Source of the DNA: OLB6 sp964493635
GTDB lineage: Bacteria > Bacteroidota > Ignavibacteria > Kapaibacteriales > Kapaibacteriaceae
Direction: 5' to 3'
NCBI GenBank assembly: GCA_964493635.1
Contig: CAZBOW010000006.1
Span: 41,107-105,106, forward strand
Length of the DNA stretch: 64,000 nt
A model generated the notes under the pieces. That model was not told the DNA's origin. It did not search any database and saw nothing but the letters and a program-made list of their open reading frames with translations. The translations under genes were made by a program, and so were the position numbers. This document shows positions 51,359 through 59,762 of the stretch, in pieces. The first letter of the stretch is position 1; every line of letters starts with the position of its first letter.

Positions 51359-51470
51359 AGACCGTTCTTTACGCCCGTTCTGGTTCGTTGTTCGGTGAGC
51401 CGACTCTTCGTAGTTTCGGCCTGTAAAAATAGCCAATTGAATCGGCTTCCTTCCTATCATCCCGAGCGTC

Positions 51471-52592
51471 ATGATGCACTTTACGGTAGCACTGGCTGAC
51501 CTGCAGAAGGCTTTACAGAAAGTTCTGCCAGCCATCCCCACGAAGTCTACGATTCCCGTCCTTGAGCACGTGCACACCACGCTGTCGGACAGCGACCTTA
51601 CCTTCACGGCCACGGACCAAGAAATCACCATTGCGCTGACGATTCCCGTGATCGGGGAGAAGGACGGTGCCGTGCTGATTCCAGCCCGTCAGTTCCACGA
51701 TCTGATTAAGGAGCTGGGCTCGGCCGGAACGGTCACGGTCCAGGCAGATGATGCCTCCGGCATTTCGATTCGCACGTCGAAGGGCTCCTATCAGATGAAG
51801 GGCCTGAATGCCGACGAATTTCCGTCGATCCCTCCCTTCCCGGAAGCGCAGACGGCTGTGCTGTCCAAGGAAGATATCACGCGGATGGCGTCGAAGGTGG
51901 TCTTTGCTGTATCGACCGAAGAGTACCGTCCAAGCATGACGGGCGTCTTCTTCCAGTTCAACGGCACAACGGCCACGGCGGTTGCTACCGACGGCTTCCG
52001 ACTCTCCCGCGTCAACGTAACCGCACCGGAGTCGAGCCCCTTCCCAACCAATCTGGAAGTGATCATTCCGGCTCGGGCCGTTGATCTGCTGAAGAAGGTC
52101 GATGGCTCCGTCACCATGGACGTTTCGCGAACACATGCACGATTCACGGTTGATTCGCTGACTATCACTACGCGGATCATCGACGAAAAGTATCCGCCCT
52201 ACCAAAATGTGATTCCATCGGACAACGATAAGACGCTCATCGTGAACCAGCGCGAAGTGCTCAGTGCGATTAAGCGTGTATCGCTGTTTGCCAATGCCAA
52301 TACCCGCCACGTGCGGTTCAAGATGTCGGCAACGGAGGTATCCATTCACTCTGAGGATGAGGATTCCGGTAGCAAGGGTACGGAAACCATTCCTTGCGAG
52401 TTCTCCGCTACGGACTTTGAGGTGGGCTTCAACTACCGATTTCTGGAGGAGGCCATCAAGAACATCACCACGGATGATGATCCCGACCTGAATGTTCGGA
52501 TGACGTTCTCCACCCCAATTCGCGCCGTGCTGATTACACCGGGCATCCAGGGCGACGCTCTGTTGATGCTGGTGATGCCGGTGAAGATTTAA
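51471..52592 (+). CDS. dnaN: DNA polymerase III sliding clamp (beta subunit)
   Basis: A 373-residue protein with the three beta-clamp domains: LQKVLPAIPTKSTIPVL (about 15-31), FAVSTEEYRPSMTGVFF (about 145-161), ATDGFRLS and a terminal MLVMPVKI. It tethers the polymerase to DNA. It opens the run dnaN-recF-dciA-like-gyrB. dnaA, the usual neighbour, is absent; psd lies divergently 112 bases upstream. Confidence 0.96.
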   Translation: MMHFTVALADLQKALQKVLPAIPTKSTIPVLEHVHTTLSDSDLTFTATDQEITIALTIPVIGEKDGAVLIPARQFHDLIKELGSAGTVTVQADDASGISIRTSKGSYQMKGLNADEFPSIPPFPEAQTAVLSKEDITRMASKVVFAVSTEEYRPSMTGVFFQFNGTTATAVATDGFRLSRVNVTAPESSPFPTNLEVIIPARAVDLLKKVDGSVTMDVSRTHARFTVDSLTITTRIIDEKYPPYQNVIPSDNDKTLIVNQREVLSAIKRVSLFANANTRHVRFKMSATEVSIHSEDEDSGSKGTETIPCEFSATDFEVGFNYRFLEEAIKNITTDDDPDLNVRMTFSTPIRAVLITPGIQGDALLMLVMPVKI

Positions 52593-52604
52593 GGACGAGG
52601 TGCC

Positions 52605-53723
52605 GTGGTCATCACGTCTGTGACCATAACGCACCTGCGCAGTCATGGGCATACCACCATCGACTGTGCGCCGGATGTGACGATTCTGCACGGACCCAAC
52701 GGCTCGGGTAAGACATCAGTGCTCGAGGCCATCAGTCTGTGCTCCATGGGAAGAACCTTTGTGCCTGTGCCCGACTATTCCCTCATCCAGCGAGGGGCCG
52801 ATCATGCGATTGCCGCTGTAACAGCGCTAACGGACCACGATGTTCCGTACCGCGTTGCTGTGGAGCTTCGCCCGGGTGTGCGCAAGCGGATCCATACCAC
52901 GCATGCGTCGTCGGCATCGGTACGGGAGCTTATCGGCGAACTACCCTCGGTGGCACTATCGCCGGATCACAAGTTGGTTACCCTTGGCGGTCCGGCCGAA
53001 CGTCGGGCCTTTGTTGATGCTGTGATGGCTCAAACCAGCCGCGTGATCACCGATGTGCTGTTCGAACACCGCCGCTTGCTGAAGCAGCGCAATGCCGTGC
53101 TGAGCGATGATGCCGGGGCCAGCCGCGATGCTCTGCGTACGTGGACGCAACCATATATCGCTGTCAGTGCCGACGTCGTCCGACGACGGGCACGATTTCT
53201 GGAGGCTCTGACTCCGCTCGTGCAGGAGGAGTATCACGCAGTGGCTGGTGACCGCGAGAGCATTACGATCACGTATCAGCCCAACCACCTCCGTTTAGAA
53301 GAGGACCGTCTGGAAGAGCAGTTTCAGCAGGCTGCTGATCGGTTGGAACCGGGCGAGTGGGCCAGAGGTACTACGCTGTTCGGTCCACACAAGGACGAAA
53401 TCGAACTGTTGATCAATGGACGGTCCGTACGGGAAACGGCTTCTCAGGGTCAGCATAAGTCGCTGCTGGTAGCCCTGAAAATCGCCGAGTGTCGGTTGCT
53501 GGAACAACTCCGTCGGGAGCGCCCCATTGTTCTTCTCGACGATGTGTTTGCCGAACTGGATCGTAGGCGAAGTGGTCGTGTGTTGGATCGCATCCGTGAT
53601 CTGAAAATGCAGTGCTTGATTACCACCACCGAGGAAGATCGATTCCAGTGGGTAGCTGAAACCCCGGGTTGTACCATGATTCAGGTAGAGCAGGGAGCAG
53701 TTGTACGTCAGGAGGCTGCATGA
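52605..53723 (+). CDS. recF: DNA replication/repair protein RecF
   Basis: A 372-residue SMC-like ATPase with Walker A GPNGSGKTS (about 29-37), a signature SQGQHKSLLVALKIAE and Walker B RPIVLLDDVFAELDRRR (about 305-321). RecF marks gap ends for RecA loading with RecO and RecR. It starts with GTG 12 bases after dnaN and ends in an ATGA overlap with the DUF721 gene. Confidence 0.95.
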   Translation: MVITSVTITHLRSHGHTTIDCAPDVTILHGPNGSGKTSVLEAISLCSMGRTFVPVPDYSLIQRGADHAIAAVTALTDHDVPYRVAVELRPGVRKRIHTTHASSASVRELIGELPSVALSPDHKLVTLGGPAERRAFVDAVMAQTSRVITDVLFEHRRLLKQRNAVLSDDAGASRDALRTWTQPYIAVSADVVRRRARFLEALTPLVQEEYHAVAGDRESITITYQPNHLRLEEDRLEEQFQQAADRLEPGEWARGTTLFGPHKDEIELLINGRSVRETASQGQHKSLLVALKIAECRLLEQLRRERPIVLLDDVFAELDRRRSGRVLDRIRDLKMQCLITTTEEDRFQWVAETPGCTMIQVEQGAVVRQEAA

Positions 53724-53998
53724 GTGTGCCGCTGTCGAGCGTCCTGAAAGGCCTCGTAAAACGCTACGGATTGGAGCGGGCTTTGCTGGAGCAGCGTTTG
53801 CCGGCCTACTGGGCTCAGGCCGTAGGTGAGCGCATCGCACAGATCAGTCAGATCCGTGGATTCGACAATGGCGTACTCCGCGTCCATGTTTCCGAGGCCG
53901 CGTGGCGTAGTGAGGTGCTCCTGCGCCGGAATGAACTTCGAACACAAATGAACACTTTGATTGGAGAGCCTGTGATCACGGAGATCCAGGTTCGATAA
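53720..53998 (+). CDS. DUF721 / DciA-like protein
   Basis: A 92-residue protein with the DUF721 pattern: VLKGLVKRYGLERALLEQRL at the start (shown in part), YWAQAVGERIAQIS (about 30-43), LRVHVSEAAWRSEVLLRRNEL. DUF721 includes DciA, the predicted loader of the replicative helicase in bacteria lacking DnaC. Its place between recF and gyrB supports a replication role. The ATG at 53720 is inside the recF stop (ATGA). Confidence 0.85.
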   Translation: MSVPLSSVLKGLVKRYGLERALLEQRLPAYWAQAVGERIAQISQIRGFDNGVLRVHVSEAAWRSEVLLRRNELRTQMNTLIGEPVITEIQVR

Positions 53999-54035
53999 TC
54001 TGCATATGCAGTACTTGCAGGAGAAGGAGTAGACG

Positions 54036-56042
54036 ATGTCTGAGAATAACACGGCGCCGAAAGGGTATACCGAGGATAGTATTAAGATCCTTGAGGGCCT
54101 GGAAGCTGTTCGTAAGCGTCCAGCCATGTACATCGGCGACGTTGGCGAGCGAGGTCTGCACCACTTGATTCAGGAAGTGGTCGACAACTCGATCGACGAG
54201 GCGTTGGCGGGCTTCTGTACGGAGATCACGGTTACGTTGCATAGCGACGGCTCCTGCTCTGTGCAGGATAACGGTCGTGGCATTCCCACCGGACCGCACC
54301 CCGTAAAGAAGATCTCCACGCTAGAGGTGGTGATGTGTACGCTTCACGCCGGTGGCAAGTTCGACAAGAACACCTACAAGGTGTCGGGTGGTTTGCATGG
54401 CGTTGGTGTATCGTGCGTGAACGCGCTGTCCACCACGCTGGAGGCCACAATTGAGCGCGAGGGGAAGATGTTTCGGCAGGTCTACCATGAGGGTGCTCCC
54501 GAGGCTCCTATTCAGGAGGTTGGAACCTCGAAAAAGACGGGTACGAACGTGCGATTCTGGCCCGACGCCACCATCTTCAAGACGGTGATTTTCAAGTTCG
54601 ACAAGGTGGCCGACCGCCTGCGCGAGCTGGCCTTTCTCAATCCGGACGTAACGATTCACATCTACGATGAACGCGACGGACAGAAAGAGACCTTCGCCTA
54701 TCGTGGCGGCCTGGTGGACTTCGTGCGATTCCTCGACACCAACAACACTACCATCACCAAACCACTGTCCATCGCTGGCAAGTTTACCGCCGAGGATGGC
54801 ACCGAGACCGTTGTGGATATCTGTCTGGAGTACAACACGGGCTATTCCGAGACGGTGCTCTCCTACGTGAACAACATCAACACCGTCGAGGGTGGAACGC
54901 ACGTGTCGGGATTCCGTGCAGCTCTTACGCGCTCGCTGAATGCCTATGCTACGGCAAATAACCTGCTGAAGAAAACCACGCTTACCGGTGATGACTTCCG
55001 CGAGGGCCTCACCGCCGTTGTGAGCGTTAAGGTTGCCGAGCCGCAGTTCGAGGGACAAACCAAGACGAAGCTGGGCAACGGCGACGTCGACGGCATCGTA
55101 CGCTCGATCGTCAACGAAGAACTCTCGCGCCTGCTCGACGATAACCCGAAGTCAGCCAAGCACATCATCGAAAAGGCGGTCTCGGCGGCAGAAGCCCGCG
55201 CCGCTGCTCGAAAGGCGAAGGATCTCATCCGTCGCAAGAACGCCCTTGATGGGGGCACGCTTCCCGGAAAGCTGGCCGACTGCTCGCTTCGCACCCCCGA
55301 GGACACGGAAGTCTTCCTTGTGGAAGGTGATTCGGCAGGGGGCTCGGCTAAGCAGGGGCGCGACCGCCGATTCCAGGCAATTCTGCCGCTGAAGGGAAAG
55401 ATCCTGAACGTTCACAAGGCACGGCTGGCAAAGGTGCTCGAAAACGAGGAAGTGCGCACAATCCTAACGGCCATCGGTGCTGGCTTTGGCGACGACTTCG
55501 ATCTGGAAAAGATGCGCTATGGAAAGATCATCCTGATGGCCGACGCCGACGTGGATGGTTCCCACATTCGAACACTGCTCCTGACACTGTTCTTCAAGCA
55601 CATGCCGGAGATCATCAATTCCGGTCGGCTCTACATTGCCCAGCCACCGCTCTACAAGATCAAGAAGGGCAAGCAGGAGAACTACGCCTTCGACGACAAA
55701 GAGCGTGAAGAGATCGTTGATCGCATCCGCAAGGAAAAGGTCGAGCGCAAGGCCGCTCGAAAGGGGAAGACCGTCGAGGAGGTCGAGGCTGCCGAAGAGA
55801 TCATGGAAGGGGCTACCCCCGATGGAATCGTCATCTCTCGATTCAAAGGTTTGGGTGAGATGAATCCGGAGCAGCTCTGGGCAACCACCATGAATCCCGA
55901 AACACGAACCCTGCTGCAGGTGTCGATCGAGAATGCTGCCGAGGCTACGCAGATCTTTGAAACCCTCATGGGCGAGGCGGTGGAACCACGCCGTCAGTTC
56001 ATCGAGCGGAATGCCCAGTATGTGAAGAATCTGGACATCTAA
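54036..56042 (+). CDS. gyrB: DNA gyrase subunit B
   Basis: A 668-residue protein with the GHKL ATPase domain (LEAVRKRPAMYIGD, VDNSIDEALAG, DNGRGIPT), a transducer domain and the TOPRIM domain (EGDSAGGSAKQGRDR, about 428-442; MADADVDGSHIRTLLL). It supplies ATP for supercoiling with GyrA. The length and the dnaN-recF neighbourhood favour GyrB over ParE. A GGAG site precedes the ATG. Two hairpins follow its stop. Confidence 0.95.
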   Translation: MSENNTAPKGYTEDSIKILEGLEAVRKRPAMYIGDVGERGLHHLIQEVVDNSIDEALAGFCTEITVTLHSDGSCSVQDNGRGIPTGPHPVKKISTLEVVMCTLHAGGKFDKNTYKVSGGLHGVGVSCVNALSTTLEATIEREGKMFRQVYHEGAPEAPIQEVGTSKKTGTNVRFWPDATIFKTVIFKFDKVADRLRELAFLNPDVTIHIYDERDGQKETFAYRGGLVDFVRFLDTNNTTITKPLSIAGKFTAEDGTETVVDICLEYNTGYSETVLSYVNNINTVEGGTHVSGFRAALTRSLNAYATANNLLKKTTLTGDDFREGLTAVVSVKVAEPQFEGQTKTKLGNGDVDGIVRSIVNEELSRLLDDNPKSAKHIIEKAVSAAEARAAARKAKDLIRRKNALDGGTLPGKLADCSLRTPEDTEVFLVEGDSAGGSAKQGRDRRFQAILPLKGKILNVHKARLAKVLENEEVRTILTAIGAGFGDDFDLEKMRYGKIILMADADVDGSHIRTLLLTLFFKHMPEIINSGRLYIAQPPLYKIKKGKQENYAFDDKEREEIVDRIRKEKVERKAARKGKTVEEVEAAEEIMEGATPDGIVISRFKGLGEMNPEQLWATTMNPETRTLLQVSIENAAEATQIFETLMGEAVEPRRQFIERNAQYVKNLDI

Positions 56043-56064
56043 GGGCGGTAGAGGTAGGATACAG

Positions 56065-56100
56065 CAACGCCACGTCCGTCTGCACCCGTCCGTGGCGTTG
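56065..56100 (+). terminator. Hairpin 1 after gyrB
   Basis: CAACGCCACG (56065-56074) pairs perfectly with CGTGGCGTTG (56091-56100) across a 16-base loop. There is no T-run, so it may be an attenuating or processing hairpin rather than a full intrinsic terminator. Confidence 0.5.
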
Positions 56101-56143
56101 AGATTGTGCACGCCACAGCGGGCGGCACAACCGGAGAAACAAG

Positions 56144-56176
56144 AAGGCCCGCCGGGAGAGTTCCCGGCGGGCCTTT
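56144..56176. terminator. Strong GC-rich hairpin between convergent gyrB and ahcY
   Basis: A 14-bp stem (AAGGCCCGCCGGGA with TCCCGGCGGGCCTT) and a four-base loop lie in the convergent space; TTT follows on the plus strand. The symmetrical form can stop transcription from both sides. Confidence 0.8.
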
Positions 56177-56197
56177 GATGTAGAACATTTTTTTCGG

Positions 56198-57556
56198 TTA
56201 GTACCGGTAGTATTCCGCCTTGTATGGGCCATTGACGTCCACACCAATGTAGTCGGCCTGCGACTTGCTCAGCTTCTCGAGTTTTACCCCGATCTTCTCA
56301 AGGTGTAGGCGAGCTACTTTCTCATCCAGGTGCTTTGGCAGAACATAGACCTTGTTCTCGTAGCGTTCGCGGTGTTTCCACAGCTCCAATTGAGCTAACA
56401 CCTGATTGGTAAAGGAGTTGCTCATGACAAACGATGGGTGGCCCATGGCGCAGCCCAAGTTCACCAACCTACCCTCGGCCAAAACGATGATGTCGTTCCC
56501 CTTGATGGTGTACTTGTCCACCTGTGGCTTGATTTCCACGCGGCTCTTGCCGTGGTGCTTATTCAGCCAGGCCATGTCGATTTCGTTGTCGAAGTGACCA
56601 ATGTTGCACACAATGGCCTTGTCCTTCATCAGCGGGAAGTGCTCACCGGTTACGATGTCGCGGTTTCCGGTGGCTGTTACGATGATGTCGGCTTCCTTGA
56701 CGGCATCCTTCATGCGCTTCACCTCGAAGCCGTCCATGGCGGCCTGCAGAGCGCAGATCGGATCGATTTCCGTGACGATCACGCGTACACCAGCCCCCTG
56801 CAGCGATGCTGCCGAGCCCTTGCCGACGTCGCCATAACCGGCTACAACGGCAACCTTGCCGGCCAGCATCACGTCCGTGGCGCGGCGAATTGCGTCTACC
56901 AGCGATTCCTTACAGCCGTACTTGTTGTCGAACTTGCTCTTCGTGACCGAGTCGTTCACATTGATGGCTGGCATGGGGAGCGTGCCGTTCTTCATGCGCT
57001 CGTACAGGCGCAGCACACCCGTGGTGGTTTCTTCCGACAGGCCACGGATCTCGCCAACAAGCTCTGGATACTTGTCCAGTACCATGTTGGTAAGGTCGCC
57101 ACCGTCGTCCAGGATCATGTTAAGGGGCTTGCGGTCCTTCCCAAAGAACAGCGTCTGCTCGATGCACCAGTCGAACTCTTCGGCATCCATGCCTTTCCAT
57201 GCGAAGACGGGCGTGCCGCTCTTCGCGATGGCTGCTGCGGAGTGGTCCTGCGTGGAGAAAATGTTGCAGCTGGACCACTGTACCTCGGCTCCGAGGTCGG
57301 TAAGTGTTTCAATCAGCACCGCCGTTTGAATAGTCATGTGCAAGCATCCAGCGATGCGAGCCCCCTTCAGCGGCTTCTTGCCCTTGAACTCTTTGCGCAG
57401 GGCCATCAAGCCCGGCATCTCCGCTTCAGCAAGTTCGATCTCGCGGCGTCCGAATGCAGCCAGCTGAAGATCGCGCACGCAGTAGGCGTGGGCCTTGTAG
57501 CTGTAGTCGCCCTTCGATACTCGCTTTGGTGTCTTGATTGGTTTTGAGGTCGGCAT
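56198..57556 (-). CDS. ahcY: S-adenosylhomocysteine hydrolase
   Basis: A 452-residue NAD-dependent enzyme. QDHSAAAIAKSGTPVFAWKG (about 106-125) lies in the substrate domain, GYGDVGKGSAASL (about 219-231) is the NAD-binding loop, and the conserved end is PYKAEYYRY. It splits S-adenosylhomocysteine to adenosine and homocysteine. metK follows the same direction 29 bases upstream, so the two enzymes of the methyl cycle form one transcript. GGAG lies just before the ATG. Confidence 0.97.
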   Translation of the reverse strand: MPTSKPIKTPKRVSKGDYSYKAHAYCVRDLQLAAFGRREIELAEAEMPGLMALRKEFKGKKPLKGARIAGCLHMTIQTAVLIETLTDLGAEVQWSSCNIFSTQDHSAAAIAKSGTPVFAWKGMDAEEFDWCIEQTLFFGKDRKPLNMILDDGGDLTNMVLDKYPELVGEIRGLSEETTTGVLRLYERMKNGTLPMPAINVNDSVTKSKFDNKYGCKESLVDAIRRATDVMLAGKVAVVAGYGDVGKGSAASLQGAGVRVIVTEIDPICALQAAMDGFEVKRMKDAVKEADIIVTATGNRDIVTGEHFPLMKDKAIVCNIGHFDNEIDMAWLNKHHGKSRVEIKPQVDKYTIKGNDIIVLAEGRLVNLGCAMGHPSFVMSNSFTNQVLAQLELWKHRERYENKVYVLPKHLDEKVARLHLEKIGVKLEKLSKSQADYIGVDVNGPYKAEYYRY

Positions 57557-57585
57557 TGAATCTCCGGTTACATGAAATGACGTTG

Positions 57586-58731
57586 TTATGCTAATGCACT
57601 GCGAAACGCGTCAACGAGGTCGAGATGTTCCCACGGGAACTCGTGGCGCCCAAAATGTCCGTACGCAGCGGTTGCACGATAGATCGGCCGGCGCAGATGC
57701 AGGCGGCGAATGATGCCGTCGGGCGTAAGGTCCACATTTTCGAGGATGAACTGCTCCAAGGCGCGTGGATTCACGCTGGAGGTGCCATGCAGATCAGCGT
57801 TGATGGACACTGGCTGCGCTACGCCGATGGCATAGGCCAGCTGAATGGTGCATTCGCGAGCGATGCCGGCAGCAACAATGTTCTTGGCCAGATGCCGAGC
57901 TGCATAGGCAGCGGACCGGTCGACCTTTGTAGGATCCTTGCCCGAAAACGCACCGCCCCCGTGGGGAGCTTTGCCCCCGTAGGTGTCAACAATGATCTTG
58001 CGACCGGTTAGTCCGGTGTCGCCGTGCGGTCCGCCGATCTCGAACTTGCCGGTTGGATTCACGTGGAACGTGGTATCCTTGGTGATCAGGTGCTCTGGAA
58101 TGACGGCCTTGACAACGTTCTCGATCACATCGTCGTGAATGCGTCGTTGCGCATGCTCCATGGGATCGTGCTGGGTGGACACCACGATGGTGTCTACAGC
58201 CACAACTTCGCCGTTATCGCCGTACACAACCGAAACTTGGGCCTTTGCATCCGGGCGCAGGTAGGGCATCAGCTGTGGGCTTGTTTTGCGGATGTCCGCC
58301 AAGCGCTTTACCAGCTGGTGCGAGTAGTGAATCGCTGCTGGCATCAGCTCGGGTGTCTCGGTGCAGGCATAACCGAACATCATACCCTGGTCGCCAGCAC
58401 CACCGGTGTCAACACCTTGGGCGATATCCGGCGATTGCCGATTGATGACGTTGATCACGGCACACGAGTCGGCCTCGAAGCGATATTCACCGCGGTCGTA
58501 GCCGATATCGCGAATCACGTTGCGAACCAGCTCGGGGAGGTCGATGTAGTGCGTGGTGGTGATCTCACCACCAACAACGATCATTCCTGTTGTGGCGAAG
58601 CACTCACAGGCAACCCGCCCGGTTGGATCGTTGGCCAGCACTTCATCAAGGACGGCATCGGAAACCTGATCGCAGACTTTATCGGGATGCCCCTCCGATA
58701 CGGATTCCGATGTGAAGATATGTGTACTCAT
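57586..58731 (-). CDS. metK: S-adenosylmethionine synthetase
   Basis: A 381-residue protein with SESVSEGHPDKVCDQ near the start, GAGDQGMMFGYA (about 111-122, ATP binding) and GGAFSGKDPTKVDRSAAY (about 257-274). It makes SAM from methionine and ATP, feeding the methyltransferases in this window such as RsmI. It is transcribed ahead of ahcY. The 24-base space upstream, after the nucleotidyltransferase stop, leaves no room for a riboswitch. Confidence 0.97.
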   Translation of the reverse strand: MSTHIFTSESVSEGHPDKVCDQVSDAVLDEVLANDPTGRVACECFATTGMIVVGGEITTTHYIDLPELVRNVIRDIGYDRGEYRFEADSCAVINVINRQSPDIAQGVDTGGAGDQGMMFGYACTETPELMPAAIHYSHQLVKRLADIRKTSPQLMPYLRPDAKAQVSVVYGDNGEVVAVDTIVVSTQHDPMEHAQRRIHDDVIENVVKAVIPEHLITKDTTFHVNPTGKFEIGGPHGDTGLTGRKIIVDTYGGKAPHGGGAFSGKDPTKVDRSAAYAARHLAKNIVAAGIARECTIQLAYAIGVAQPVSINADLHGTSSVNPRALEQFILENVDLTPDGIIRRLHLRRPIYRATAAYGHFGRHEFPWEHLDLVDAFRSALA

Positions 58732-58755
58732 GCTTGAAGAAATAGCAGTGAAGAG

Positions 58756-59733
58756 TTAGTGTGCAAGTTTTACGTTCGAAGCATCGCCCAGATTGATCTT
58801 GGCATAGGTACCGTGTACTTGAGCATTTTCACCGATGATCGACTGCTCCAGCATGATGTCGCTAAGCACGGCATCATTGCTGATGATGCTGTCGCGCACG
58901 ATACTATTGCGTACAACGGCCCCCTTGGAAATGGTGGCATAGGGTCCGATCACGGAGTGCTCCACGGTAGCGGAGGGGTCCACATACACCGGAGGGATCA
59001 CGACACAGCCGGCAGGGACGGCCGCAGAATTCCGTTGCTGCAGCAGGTAGCGATTGGTTTCAAGCAGTGTTTCAGGCTTGCCGCAGTCGTACCAGCCTTC
59101 GACGTCGAAGGTGGTAAACTTCTCTCCGCGGTCCACCATCAGCTGAAGTGCATCGGTAAGCTGATACTCTCCCTTGGTTCGCAGGTCGTTGGTGATGAGG
59201 TGCTGGATACAGTCCCGCAGTAGAACGGGGTGGGCGATGTAGTACAAGCCTACGATGGCCAACTGTGATACGGGGGTTTCTGGCTTCTCGACTAATCGCT
59301 CTACAAAGGAGCCGTCCTTGACAACAACACCAAATCGCCGAGGATCCTCGACGTGCCGCACACCGAGCGACGAAAACTGACTCGTGCGTAGGACGCTGAG
59401 ATCTACATCAAACACCGTATCGCCCAGAATAATCAAAACGGGTTCGTCGGTGAGCGACTCCCGTGCTGTCCAGATGGCATGACCCAGACCAAGCATTTCC
59501 TCTTGGGCCACGTAGGTAACGTTCAGCGAGTATTCCGACGACACGTATTGCTCGACAAGGTCGCCCTTGTATCCCGTGATGATGGTCACATCGGAAACAT
59601 CCTGCTGAAGCAGTGCGTCAAGAATGTGCCCAAGAATGGGCTTGCCGGCCACATTTACGAGCACCTTGGGAAGTGAGTGCGTAAAGGGGCGGAGTCGAGT
59701 GCCGATACCGGCTACGGGAATAATCGCGCGCAT
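58756..59733 (-). CDS. Sugar-phosphate nucleotidyltransferase with C-terminal left-handed beta-helix
   Basis: A 325-residue protein with the nucleotidyltransferase signature GIGTRLRPFTHSLPKVLV (about 10-27), ILGDTVFDVD (metal-binding Asp) and VEKPETP. Hexapeptide-type repeats follow from about residue 245 (VDPSATVEHSVIGPYA). It is closest in form to glucose-1-phosphate thymidylyltransferase-like or related GlmU-type enzymes; the sugar cannot be decided. The start is fixed by the signature. A TAnnTTTG box lies only nine bases ahead, so the leader is very short. Confidence 0.85.
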   Translation of the reverse strand: MRAIIPVAGIGTRLRPFTHSLPKVLVNVAGKPILGHILDALLQQDVSDVTIITGYKGDLVEQYVSSEYSLNVTYVAQEEMLGLGHAIWTARESLTDEPVLIILGDTVFDVDLSVLRTSQFSSLGVRHVEDPRRFGVVVKDGSFVERLVEKPETPVSQLAIVGLYYIAHPVLLRDCIQHLITNDLRTKGEYQLTDALQLMVDRGEKFTTFDVEGWYDCGKPETLLETNRYLLQQRNSAAVPAGCVVIPPVYVDPSATVEHSVIGPYATISKGAVVRNSIVRDSIISNDAVLSDIMLEQSIIGENAQVHGTYAKINLGDASNVKLAH

Positions 59734-59742
59734 ACTCCTGCA

Positions 59743-59750
59743 AAGTTAGC
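59743..59750 (-). promoter_or_regulatory. TAnnTTTG-type -7 box close to the nucleotidyltransferase ATG
   Basis: On the minus strand the octamer TAACTTTG ends 9 bases before the ATG at 59733. AGGAG overlaps this interval and ends one base before the ATG, too close for a normal Shine-Dalgarno. A near-leaderless transcript is likely. Confidence 0.45.
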
Positions 59751-59762
59751 GCAGGCGGGCAC

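Noticed and set aside
51359..51470. Chromosomal replication origin between psd and dnaN
   Set aside because: No DnaA-box cluster or AT-rich unwinding region is visible in these 112 bases; imperfect TAnnTTTG-like boxes on both strands explain the space as a divergent promoter.
51513..52691. 392-codon open frame antisense to dnaN
   Set aside because: It lies opposite a certain gene, its composition is that of a mirrored reading frame, and it has no family features.
56438..57547. 369-codon plus-strand open frame opposite ahcY
   Set aside because: ahcY on the minus strand is certain over this interval; the plus-strand frame is a shadow.
57557..58755. SAM or SAH riboswitch ahead of metK or ahcY
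   Set aside because: The spaces before ahcY (29 bases) and metK (24 bases) are too short for these aptamers.
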